Assembly: GCA_021232515.1 (NCBI GenBank) | Contig: JAJPOQ010000041.1 | Location: forward strand, 1-64,000 | Direction of reading: 5' to 3' | Length of the DNA: 64,000 nt | From: Lentisphaeraceae bacterium | Lineage (GTDB): Bacteria; Verrucomicrobiota; Lentisphaeria; Lentisphaerales; Lentisphaeraceae | In this document: positions 40,985 to 49,187 of the stretch, in pieces | Layout of the letters: every line of letters begins with the position of its first letter | How positions within the stretch are numbered: the first letter of the stretch is position 1 | Program-made: the position numbers and the translations under genes | Notes under the pieces: generated by a model | The model's database searches: none | The model's input: the letters and a program-made list of their open reading frames with translations, nothing else | Told to the model about the DNA's origin: nothing

Positions 40985-42259
40985 TCAGTTTGAGAATTTT
41001 ATAACCTTGAACTTCTTACCTTTTTTAAGGAGTAAGTAGTTGCCAAGAAGTAGGTTTTCTTGACTTGGCTTAAAAGTCTCTTCGTTAATTTTTACGTTAT
41101 TTACTGCAACAGCATTACTTTTGATCATCTGCCTTGCTTCACGACCAGATTGAGTTAGGCCATTGTCGACAAGTAGGGCAATAAGGCCTTCTGTGTCATC
41201 TAGAGAATCGTAAGTTTTGCCTTCAGTAGCTGTAACGAGCGCTTCAAGGGTTGGAGCATCCATTGCGCTTATGTCACCTTTGCCGAAAAGAACTAGAGAA
41301 GCATTTAGTGCTTTTGCAGTCTCTTCTTCGCCATGAATCATGTTCGTCATCTCGGCAGCAAGTGTTTTCTGAGCAGTATTTGGATACTGTTTAGTTTCTT
41401 CTTCAAGAGCGTCGATTTCTTCTTTAGGTAAGAAGGTGAAGTACTTTAAGAATTTAATGACATCTGCATCTGGAGTGCTGTACCAGTATTGGTAGAACTC
41501 ATATGGACAAGTTTGCTTTGGATCGAGCCAAACTGAACCACCAGCCGTTTTACCAAACTTAGTGCCGTCAGATTTTGTAATAAGCGGCACAGTTAGGCAA
41601 AAACCTTTACTGTCTGTACAGCGACGGATGAGATCCATGCCTGCAGTCATGTTTCCCCATTGGTCACTTCCACCGATTTGAAGAGTACAATCGAATTCGC
41701 GATTGAGGTGAAGGAAGTCATAACCTTGGAGGATCATGTAACTAAATTCAGTATAAGAGATACCAGCATCAGTTCCCTGTAAACGAGTCTTTACAGAGTC
41801 TTTTTGCATCATGACATTTACAGAAAAGTTTTTACCAACGTCACGAAGGAATTCGATAACGTTCATATTTGACACCCAGTCATAGTTATTGACTAGGGTG
41901 GCTTGGTCGCCGCTGAAATCGACTATCGACTTCAGCTGCTCTTTGATACAATCAACATTGTGACGAACCATATCGTCAGTCAAAAGGTTTCTTTCTTGAC
42001 TTTTACCACTAGGATCACCAATCATACCAGTCGCGCCACCAGCAAGTGGTAGAGCATTGTGACCGTATTCTTGGAAACGTCTGAGGGTAATTAACGGTAC
42101 TAAGCTACCGATGTGTAGGCTGTCACCAGTTGGATCAAAACCACAGTAAAGAGTAACTTTGTTTTCGCTTAGGTAGCCTTTTAGTTCATCCTGTCCAGAT
42201 TCCTGGTGGATAAGACCACGCCATGCTAGTTCGTCATAAATGTTGTCAGGTTTTGCCAT
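40985..42259 (-). CDS. tyrS: tyrosyl-tRNA synthetase
   Basis: This 424-aa class I synthetase has the tyrosine-binding YCGFDPTGDSLHIGSL region (HIGH-like HIGS, about residue 47), KFGKTAGG as the KMSKS-equivalent (about 233-240) and a C-terminal S4 RNA-binding domain (LTQSGREARQMIKSNAVAVNN). It charges tRNA-Tyr. It follows asd by 2 nt and is the last gene of fabI-asd-tyrS. Confidence 0.96.
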   Translation of the reverse strand: MAKPDNIYDELAWRGLIHQESGQDELKGYLSENKVTLYCGFDPTGDSLHIGSLVPLITLRRFQEYGHNALPLAGGATGMIGDPSGKSQERNLLTDDMVRHNVDCIKEQLKSIVDFSGDQATLVNNYDWVSNMNVIEFLRDVGKNFSVNVMMQKDSVKTRLQGTDAGISYTEFSYMILQGYDFLHLNREFDCTLQIGGSDQWGNMTAGMDLIRRCTDSKGFCLTVPLITKSDGTKFGKTAGGSVWLDPKQTCPYEFYQYWYSTPDADVIKFLKYFTFLPKEEIDALEEETKQYPNTAQKTLAAEMTNMIHGEEETAKALNASLVLFGKGDISAMDAPTLEALVTATEGKTYDSLDDTEGLIALLVDNGLTQSGREARQMIKSNAVAVNNVKINEETFKPSQENLLLGNYLLLKKGKKFKVIKFSN

Positions 42260-42261
42260 TC

Positions 42262-43260
42262 TTAATACTCTAGCTTCTCAGCTATCTGGATAGCGTTAAG
42301 TGCAGCACCTTTTCTAACTTGGTCGCCAACAACCCAAAGCTCTAGACCATTTTCACAAGAAAGGTCACGACGTATACGGCCAACATAAACTGGGTCTTTG
42401 CCAGAAGCCATGAGAGGAGTCGCCCAAAGGTTATTCTCTCTGTCTTCGTAGACTTCAACGCCTTCAGCATTTTTAAGTAGCTCGTAAGCTTCTTCGATAG
42501 TGAATGGCTTCTCAAACTCAAGATTGATAGACTCAGAGTGTGCTCTCATGATTGGAACACGGATACAAGTAGCAGTTACTTTGAAGTCTGGGTCTTGGAA
42601 AATCTTCTTAGTTTCGTTAACCATTTTCATTTCTTCTTCAACATAACCGTTGTCTAGCATCGGGCTGTTGTGAGGGAAAAGGTTAAATGCATATGGCTGA
42701 TTGATAACTGTATTTTCGTAAGCTTCGCCTTTAAGGTGAGCTTCAGTTTCTTCTTTCAGTTCTTCCATAGCTTTTGCACCAGCACCCGAAGCTGCTTGGT
42801 AAGTAGAAACTACGCAACGTTTGATTCCAAATGCTTTGTGAAGTGGAGCCAAAGGAAGAGCCATGATGATAGTAGAACAGTTAGGATTCGCAATGATTCC
42901 TTTATGTTCTTTGATCGCTTCAGGGTTCACTTCAGGTACGACAAGAGGAACACCTTCAGTCATTCTGAAGAAAGAAGTGTTATCCACAACAATAGCACCA
43001 GCTTTAACAGCAGATGGGGCATATTCTTTAGAAAGAGATCCACCAGCAGAAGCTAGTACTAAGTCGATACCCTCGAAACTGTCGTGAGTTAGTTCTTCAA
43101 CAGTAAGAGTTTCGCCTTTAAATTCTATTTTCTTGCCAGCACTGCGAGCAGATGCCAAAAGTTTTAGAGAGTTGAGAGGAAAGTTTCTCTCATCTAGTAA
43201 TTCAAGTAATTCAGCGCCGACTGCACCAGTCGCGCCCATAATTGCAACATTAGGTTTCAC
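42262..43260 (-). CDS. asd: aspartate-semialdehyde dehydrogenase
   Basis: This 332-aa dehydrogenase has GATGAVGAELLELL (NADP-binding, about residue 9-22), the catalytic cysteine in NPNCSTIIM (about 128) and TYQAASGAGAKAMEEL. It reduces aspartyl phosphate to aspartate semialdehyde for lysine/diaminopimelate, threonine and methionine synthesis. It is encoded between fabI and tyrS. Confidence 0.96.
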   Translation of the reverse strand: MKPNVAIMGATGAVGAELLELLDERNFPLNSLKLLASARSAGKKIEFKGETLTVEELTHDSFEGIDLVLASAGGSLSKEYAPSAVKAGAIVVDNTSFFRMTEGVPLVVPEVNPEAIKEHKGIIANPNCSTIIMALPLAPLHKAFGIKRCVVSTYQAASGAGAKAMEELKEETEAHLKGEAYENTVINQPYAFNLFPHNSPMLDNGYVEEEMKMVNETKKIFQDPDFKVTATCIRVPIMRAHSESINLEFEKPFTIEEAYELLKNAEGVEVYEDRENNLWATPLMASGKDPVYVGRIRRDLSCENGLELWVVGDQVRKGAALNAIQIAEKLEY

Positions 43261-43267
43261 AATATTC

Positions 43268-44059
43268 CTAGTCTAAGTTGTATGCGTTAACAGGACCTAG
43301 GCCAACAGCGTTAAAGCCGCCATCGACATACATAGTTTCGGCTGAGATACCACGAGATAGGTCACTGCAGAGGAACATGGCTACATCGCCAACTTCATCA
43401 ATAGTATTTGCTCTTTTTAGTGGAGCTACTTTTTCTTGGATTTTCAGCATGTTACTGAAGTTTGAAATACCACGAGCAGCCAATGTTTTGATTGGACCAG
43501 CAGAGATGGCATTTACACGTATACCTTTAACACCAAGATCATTTGCAAGGTAACGGACACTACATTCTAGAGCAGCTTTAGCGACGCCCATAACGTTGTA
43601 GTTAGTAACGATCTTCTCAGCACCAAGATAAGTTAGAGCAACGATACTACCAGACTCAGACATGATTGGCTCTGCAGCTTTAGATAAAGATACTAGAGAG
43701 TATGCGCTGATGTCGTTGGCAAGGTTGAAACCGTCTAGAGAAGTGTTGATGAAACCGCCATCTAGGTCAGACTTGTCAGCAAATGCAAGACAGTGAACTA
43801 GGAAGTCGATTTGACCATATTTTTCTTCAAGGCCTTTGAATGTAGATTCGATGGTTTCTGGTTTGGTAACATCACATTCGAAAATTGGAACTTCAGGGTG
43901 ATCAACCAGCAATTTCTCAAGAGTTTGCTTGTTCTTTTCGTTAAGACAGGTGACTGCAACGTCAGCGCCTTGTGCAAGTAAAGATTGTGTGATACCCCAA
44001 GCAATGCTGCGTTGATTGGCTACGCCGAGAACAACGCCTCTTTTTCCTTTCATAATCAT
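43268..44059 (-). CDS. fabI: enoyl-[acyl-carrier-protein] reductase FabI
   Basis: This 263-aa SDR-type protein has GVANQRSIAWGI (nucleotide-binding, about 12-23), the Y-x6-K catalytic pair (LTYLGAEKIVTNYNVMGVAKAALE) and the C-terminal ISAGPIKTLAARGI typical of FabI. It performs the last reduction in fatty acid elongation. It begins the operon fabI-asd-tyrS. Confidence 0.95.
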   Translation of the reverse strand: MIMKGKRGVVLGVANQRSIAWGITQSLLAQGADVAVTCLNEKNKQTLEKLLVDHPEVPIFECDVTKPETIESTFKGLEEKYGQIDFLVHCLAFADKSDLDGGFINTSLDGFNLANDISAYSLVSLSKAAEPIMSESGSIVALTYLGAEKIVTNYNVMGVAKAALECSVRYLANDLGVKGIRVNAISAGPIKTLAARGISNFSNMLKIQEKVAPLKRANTIDEVGDVAMFLCSDLSRGISAETMYVDGGFNAVGLGPVNAYNLD

Positions 44060-44368
44060 AATTCAGTAAACCTGTTGTAAACTTTAAATTGGCTTCATTT
44101 TCTAAGAAGTTAGAGAAACTAGCACAAAGTTATTTTTTTAAAATTTGTTGACTTAAAAATAATAGCTTTTTTGAGACGCTTATACTCGTTGTCATTACTT
44201 TTAGTTCAAATGAAGCCTATCTGTCATATTGTCATAAGTGCGTTTTGAGCAAGAAGTAGCTTAGAAAATAAAAACTGATTGTCTTTTATGGATTTTAATT
44301 GGGTATATCGCTGGTCAACGATATATTGCCGTTCATTTTTACGATTTTATTTATATTTGGATTTTACA
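44060..44368. other. divergent intergenic region fabI/hisH
   Basis: About 309 bp with no gene. The open frame upstream of hisH continues but its 30 codons encode no HisH-like sequence. There is a TTGACT (44148-44153) without a good -10 at 16-18 nt and a direct repeat TGTCATA/TTGTCATAA near 44222-44235. No His-rich leader peptide was found. Confidence 0.5.
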
Positions 44369-44992
44369 ATGATTGCGGTAGTTGACTATAAAGCAGGAAA
44401 TCTGCGAAGCGTACAAAGAGCGTTAGAGAAAATTGAAGTTGAGTCGGTTGTGACTCACGACCCTGAAACGATCCTTGCGGCAGATCATGTAATTTTCCCT
44501 GGTGTCGGTGCTGCTGGCACTGCAATGAAAAGTTTACTTGAGTCAGGTATTGGCGAAGTTTTGAAAAAGTGTATCGATGCCGGCAAGCCAGTTCTCGGTA
44601 TATGCTTAGGTACGCAGATCATCATGGATCACTCAGAAGAAGACGGTGGTGTTGATTGCCTTGGAATTATCAAAGGAAATACTATTCGCTTTCAGTTTGA
44701 TGACCCAAATGTAACGGTTCCTGAAATGGGCTGGAATCAGGTCAACTTCAGTAAAGAGCATCCTATTTTTAAAGGAATAGAGAGTGGAACAAACTTTTAT
44801 TTTGTTCATTCTTACTATCCTTCGCCAGCTAGCGAAGAAAGTGCTTTAACAGAAACAGAGTATGCTGGATTGACATTTACTTCTGCATTGACAGCCGGAA
44901 ACCTAGTTGCAACTCAGTTTCACCCAGAAAAAAGCGGTAGACACGGTTTGAAGTTACTTAAGAATTTTGCTGATTGGGACGGGAGACTGTAA
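44369..44992 (+). CDS. hisH: imidazole glycerol phosphate synthase subunit HisH
   Basis: This 207-aa class I glutamine amidotransferase begins MIAVVDYKAGNLRSV. The catalytic Cys is in GICLGTQIIMD (about 80) and the His-x-Glu in TQFHPEKSG (near 190). It supplies ammonia to HisF in histidine biosynthesis. The frame extends 30 codons upstream without homology, so the ATG at 44369 is chosen. It directly abuts hisF. Confidence 0.95.
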   Translation: MIAVVDYKAGNLRSVQRALEKIEVESVVTHDPETILAADHVIFPGVGAAGTAMKSLLESGIGEVLKKCIDAGKPVLGICLGTQIIMDHSEEDGGVDCLGIIKGNTIRFQFDDPNVTVPEMGWNQVNFSKEHPIFKGIESGTNFYFVHSYYPSPASEESALTETEYAGLTFTSALTAGNLVATQFHPEKSGRHGLKLLKNFADWDGRL

Positions 44993-45772
44993 ATGCTTAA
45001 TAAAAGATTGATTGTATGTCTCGACGTTAGAGATAAGAAAGTTACTAAAGGCATAAAGTTTAAAGGTAATGTTGATATAGGCGATCCAGTAGAAATGGGT
45101 AGCCGTTACTCTGCTGAAGGCGTCGATGAACTAGTTTTTTACGATATAACAGCATCCGCAGAAGGTCGTCCTATAGATTTAGATATGGTGCGTGAAGTTG
45201 CATCTGAAGTTTTCATCCCATTCTCAGTTGGTGGTGGTATTCGAAATGTTCAAGATATGCGAAATGTATTACTGGCTGGTGCAGAAAAGGTTAGTGTAAA
45301 TTCGCTTGCTGTCAGAACTCCACACATCATCACAGAAGGTGCCGAGCTTTTTGGACGTCAATGTGTTGTCGTTGGTATGGATGTTCAGCATGTGGGTATA
45401 TCTAAAGAGTATCCGAGTGGTTATCAAGTGGTTATTCACGGTGGTCGAACTGCTGTAGAGAAAGACGCGGTAGAGTGGGCTCTTGAAGTTGAAAAGCTTG
45501 GAGCCGGTGAGATCTGCGTAAACTCGATTGATGCAGACGGCATGAAAACTGGTTATGAATTAACGATTACTGGTATGATCGCCGACGCTGTAACTATCCC
45601 AGTTATTGCTAGTGGTGGTGGTGGTGTTCCTCAGCACCTTACAGATGTTCTGACCAAGACAAATGCAGAAGCCGCTTTGGTCGCAAGTATGGTTCACTAT
45701 GGAACTTACACTTGTCCGCAAATCAAAGAAGAAATGCACAGTCATGGTGTCCAACTTAGAATGGACTGGTAA
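44993..45772 (+). CDS. hisF: imidazole glycerol phosphate synthase subunit HisF
   Basis: This 259-aa TIM barrel has [18 protein letters not shown] with the catalytic Asp near residue 11, [39 protein letters not shown] (second catalytic Asp region) and [12 protein letters not shown]. It makes imidazole glycerol phosphate and AICAR with HisH. Start immediately follows the hisH stop. Confidence 0.96.
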   Translation: MLNKRLIVCLDVRDKKVTKGIKFKGNVDIGDPVEMGSRYSAEGVDELVFYDITASAEGRPIDLDMVREVASEVFIPFSVGGGIRNVQDMRNVLLAGAEKVSVNSLAVRTPHIITEGAELFGRQCVVVGMDVQHVGISKEYPSGYQVVIHGGRTAVEKDAVEWALEVEKLGAGEICVNSIDADGMKTGYELTITGMIADAVTIPVIASGGGGVPQHLTDVLTKTNAEAALVASMVHYGTYTCPQIKEEMHSHGVQLRMDW

Positions 45773-45786
45773 GTCTTAGGGTTACT

Positions 45787-46725
45787 ATGAAATTTCGCAC
45801 TGAGCTAACTGTAAATAAAGAGTTGAATCTTTTGCCTACAGATGGCTTAGTGGCTTTAGGCTCATGTTTTGCTGACCGCTTATCTAGTCACCTCAAACAC
45901 ATAGGGTTGGCTGCTGACGTCAATCCGTTTGGTGTTATTTACAATCCAGTCTCTATTGCCCAGCTTTTTTCTGCTTCTTTGAACTTAGAAAGTATAGGCT
46001 CTTGGGAAAAGCATAATGACTTGTATGTAAATACGATGTGGCATGGTCAGTTTAATTCGTCCTTCATGGATGAGTCAAAGGAGAAGGTTCAGTCAGTTGT
46101 AAAGTCGACAAATGATAAGTTGAAATTAGCCAAGACTTTGGTATTAACTTTTGGGACATCATATGCTTATGTCGACAAAGAATCTAAACGTGTAGTCACT
46201 AACTGCCATCGATTACCGGCAGATCGTTTTGAGAGGCGTTTGTTGACATTAGCAGAAATGAAAGAGTCTTTAATTGGTTCTATAGAACTGCTAAAGATTC
46301 AAAATCAAAACCTTCAGATTTTATTGACTGTAAGCCCAGTTCGTCATGTTAGAGATAGCCTAGTTCAAAACCAAAGAAGTAAGTCTCAGCTCATAAGCCT
46401 TGTCCACGATTTAGTTGATTCACAAGAAAATGTATTTTATTTTCCTTCATATGAAATAATGATGGATGACCTGCGCGACTATAGGTTCTACCAAGAGGAT
46501 TTGGTGCAGCCAAATAATCAAGGCGTCACTTACATACTCGAAAAATTTCGTGAGTTTGCTTACTCGACAGAGTTAATAGACTATGAAAAGCAAGCTTTGA
46601 AGTTAGTTCAGAGATTGAGCCATCGACCAAAGAACGAAACCAGTCAAACAGAAGACTTCGAAGAAAAAACACAGACGGTTTTAGCCGATTTTAAAGCTAA
46701 ATACCCATTTACATCCCTGAAGTAA
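45787..46725 (+). CDS. GSCFA domain protein
   Basis: This 312-aa protein carries the eponymous GSCFADRLSSHL (about residues 26-37) and matches the GSCFA family (SGNH/GDSL-hydrolase-like) including FGTSYAYVDKES and VSPVRHVRDSL. No leader peptide is seen. The GSCFA family is of unknown function, mostly in Bacteroidota and relatives. It lies 14 nt after hisF but no link to histidine synthesis is known. Confidence 0.85.
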   Translation: MKFRTELTVNKELNLLPTDGLVALGSCFADRLSSHLKHIGLAADVNPFGVIYNPVSIAQLFSASLNLESIGSWEKHNDLYVNTMWHGQFNSSFMDESKEKVQSVVKSTNDKLKLAKTLVLTFGTSYAYVDKESKRVVTNCHRLPADRFERRLLTLAEMKESLIGSIELLKIQNQNLQILLTVSPVRHVRDSLVQNQRSKSQLISLVHDLVDSQENVFYFPSYEIMMDDLRDYRFYQEDLVQPNNQGVTYILEKFREFAYSTELIDYEKQALKLVQRLSHRPKNETSQTEDFEEKTQTVLADFKAKYPFTSLK

Positions 46726-46726
46726 A

Positions 46727-46746
46727 CTAAAATCGCGCAATTTTAG
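46727..46746 (+). terminator. weak hairpin after the GSCFA gene
   Basis: CTAAAAT (46727-46733) pairs with ATTTTAG (46740-46746), AT-rich, followed after 11 nt by TTTTTT. Possibly a poor terminator ahead of the ribBA-like pair. Confidence 0.3.
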
Positions 46747-46827
46747 CATTCATTACTTTTTTGAGCTATTGTCTTTATGGCAGTTGGTTCTAATTTAGGG
46801 CCACTTTTTTGAAACGCAGAGAGTTAA

Positions 46828-47937
46828 ATGAGTCACATTTCTACAGAAGCAGCTATAAGTCAATTAAAAGAAGGCCGCATGCTAATCCTCCAGGATAGCT
46901 CAGGCGCCAATCCTCGTGGTTGTTTCGTTTTGCCAGCAGACTTTTCGACTCCCGATGAGATCAATAAAATGATTGTCTACGGTCGCGGTCAAATTAGCCT
47001 TGTTATGGGGAAAACTAAATACAAAGATTTAGACCTCCCACTCAATTCCGAAGATCAAGTTTCTTTTGACGCCAAAGACGTTATGGGAACAGGTATTTCT
47101 GCACTTGATAGAAATACAACAATCAAAGTTGCGTCAGCAGCTCATGCTCAGTTAGATGACATAAAGAGACCTGGTCATATATTTTCTATAGAAGCTGAAG
47201 AGGGTGGTTGTTTAGTTCGACCTACAGTAGCCGATGCAGCTTTTGATTTAATTCGCCTCGGTAAGATTGGCGAATGTGCGGTTGTCTGTGACATACTGAA
47301 TCAAAACGGTGACTATGCTTCACTTGATGAGTTGGAGAAGCTTTCTAAAGAGTTAAGTCTGCCAACTTGTTCAGTACATGAGATAGTTGAGTACCGTGTG
47401 CAAAATGAACCACTCGTAGAGAATATAAATATAGTCGACATGCCAACAGAGTATGGCAACTTCCGTCTTCATGTTTATAAGTCAAAGTTTGATAAGAACA
47501 GAGGCGTAGACTTAGCCTTAACTTTTGGTGCAGATAGATTTTCAGAAGATGACATTCCACTCGTAAGAGTCCACAGCGAATGGTCGATAGCAAATATCGT
47601 GAACCGCTTAAGTAATGATCATGGCTCTTATTTAAACCTAGCTATGAAAACAGTAGCAGATGCTGGTGGTGTTGGTGCGATAGTATTTTTAAGGAATACT
47701 CCAGAGCAGCACACAAATTCTTTATTTAATAATGATAAGAGACCAACTGACATTTGGAAAGAAGATGGCAAAATAAGAACACTTAGCCCGATGGGGAAAA
47801 GTATGTCTTATGGGTTTGGCGCTCAGATTTTACGAGATCTTGGAGTTCGTAAGATGAAACTTTTAGCAAATAAAGATGTGTCTTTAAGTGGCTTAGATAA
47901 ATACGGTTTAGAAATAGTAGAACAGGTGAGGTTTTAA
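46828..47937 (+). CDS. RibBA-like protein with both active sites degenerate
   Basis: This 369-aa protein keeps the RibB/RibA fold cues (TGISALDRNTTIK, KRPGHIFSIEAEEGG, VRVHSE) but has lost the chemistry. The acidic loop of DHBP synthase (D-D-E-D-R-E-N-E-G-D) reads D-S-S-G-A-N-P-R-G-C at 23-32, the GHTEA histidine is replaced (RPTVADA at 131-137), and the three zinc cysteines of GTP cyclohydrolase II are W252, N263 and H265. The RQEGRG motif is also gone. A pseudoenzyme or regulatory partner of the next gene is likely. One base separates them. Confidence 0.82.
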   Translation: MSHISTEAAISQLKEGRMLILQDSSGANPRGCFVLPADFSTPDEINKMIVYGRGQISLVMGKTKYKDLDLPLNSEDQVSFDAKDVMGTGISALDRNTTIKVASAAHAQLDDIKRPGHIFSIEAEEGGCLVRPTVADAAFDLIRLGKIGECAVVCDILNQNGDYASLDELEKLSKELSLPTCSVHEIVEYRVQNEPLVENINIVDMPTEYGNFRLHVYKSKFDKNRGVDLALTFGADRFSEDDIPLVRVHSEWSIANIVNRLSNDHGSYLNLAMKTVADAGGVGAIVFLRNTPEQHTNSLFNNDKRPTDIWKEDGKIRTLSPMGKSMSYGFGAQILRDLGVRKMKLLANKDVSLSGLDKYGLEIVEQVRF

Positions 47938-47938
47938 G

Positions 47939-49078
47939 ATGAATGACTTAAAATTACAGCTTGTTGAAAAAATAGACCATCTCAAAAATGGTTTGCCTCT
48001 CATTTATCAGCATGAGCATGAATCTTCGAAAAGAAGTTATCTTGTTATGTCTGCTGAAAATTTAAACGACAGTACAATTCGTTCATTGATTGGTAACTGC
48101 TGCAATATTTCAGTTTTAGTAAGTGACTACTACTTAAGTCAAAAGAGTAAGTATAGAAACTTATCTTCAAACGAACTGACCTTACAGTGTGACTTCTCTG
48201 TCGAAGGCATTAAAAAGCTTCTTTCTGGTTTGAATAATGATGAATCACTCGAAGGTCCAGACTCTATTATTCTACGCACATTAAAGTCAGATGCGATACT
48301 TACAGATGCGTCTCCAGAAGCGAGAATTCTTGAATTCATGTCTAACGTTGTTGAGTCCGATGGTGTTTTACTCTATGGCTTATTGATCGATAAGGAAGAG
48401 TCTGCTCCAGTTGAGAAATTAGAGTCTATTTCTGGCGTCGACGCTAAAATTATCTCAACAGATGAAATAGTCGTGTCGCGCTTTTTTAATCCAAATTTAC
48501 TTGAGTTTACAGGTGTTACTGATGTTGATCTTCAGCAAGGCCCATTTAAGCTTCATTCATATTATTCAGCGATAGATCGTCGTTATCATTGGGCTTTTGT
48601 CGCGGATGATGGTTCTGACAAAACTCCTCTAGTTCGTGTTGAGTCAGAGTGTTTAACAGGTCATGTTTTTGGCTCACTTCTTTGTGATTGTGGTGACCAA
48701 CTTAGTCAAGGCTTAGAGCAGATCGAAAAGTATGGCAAAGGAGCTTTGGTTTATCTGCGTCAGGAAGGTCGTGGTATAGGACTTCAAGCAAAGCTTCAAG
48801 CTTACTATCTTCAGCAAGTTCACGGTATGGATACAGTTGATGCAAATTTAGCTGTTGGTATGCCGGAGGATGCTCGAGACTATGTTATCGGTGCTCAGAT
48901 TTTAAATCATCTTAGTTTTGACTCAATTAAGCTTATGACGAATAACCCGGCTAAAATTGACGGTTTACATCGCTATGGTCTTAAAGTCGATACTCAAGTT
49001 TCTCATATCATCCCACCATCAGAGCACAATCGTCGTTATTTAGAGACGAAAAAGACTCGTATGGGTCATAAAATTTAG
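47939..49078 (+). CDS. ribA: GTP cyclohydrolase II (RibA) with a highly diverged N-terminal domain
   Basis: This 379-aa protein has an intact C-terminal GTP cyclohydrolase II domain: VRVESECLTGHVFGS (C238), CDCG (C249, C251), YLRQEGRGIGL (272-282) and LMTNNPAKIDGL near 345-356. It opens the GTP ring in riboflavin and deazaflavin synthesis. The N-terminal ~190 residues align only in position with a DHBP synthase domain; the usual motifs are missing. So this locus encodes cyclohydrolase activity but no visible DHBP synthase. Confidence 0.9.
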   Translation: MNDLKLQLVEKIDHLKNGLPLIYQHEHESSKRSYLVMSAENLNDSTIRSLIGNCCNISVLVSDYYLSQKSKYRNLSSNELTLQCDFSVEGIKKLLSGLNNDESLEGPDSIILRTLKSDAILTDASPEARILEFMSNVVESDGVLLYGLLIDKEESAPVEKLESISGVDAKIISTDEIVVSRFFNPNLLEFTGVTDVDLQQGPFKLHSYYSAIDRRYHWAFVADDGSDKTPLVRVESECLTGHVFGSLLCDCGDQLSQGLEQIEKYGKGALVYLRQEGRGIGLQAKLQAYYLQQVHGMDTVDANLAVGMPEDARDYVIGAQILNHLSFDSIKLMTNNPAKIDGLHRYGLKVDTQVSHIIPPSEHNRRYLETKKTRMGHKI

Positions 49079-49187
49079 TCTTTTTGTCATATTACACGAG
49101 AGTAAGTACTAGTCATTGCCGATAATTAATAGTTGTGTGAAAACTGTGTTAATTACTGTGTGTGAATTTAATGTGATGTATTTACCT

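Noticed and set aside
44279-44368. Thirty-codon N-terminal extension of HisH
   Set aside because: No homology; the standard HisH start MIAVVDYK is at 44369.
46740-46827. FMN riboswitch upstream of the ribBA-like pair
   Set aside because: None of the conserved RFN-element segments were found in the 88 bp before the start.
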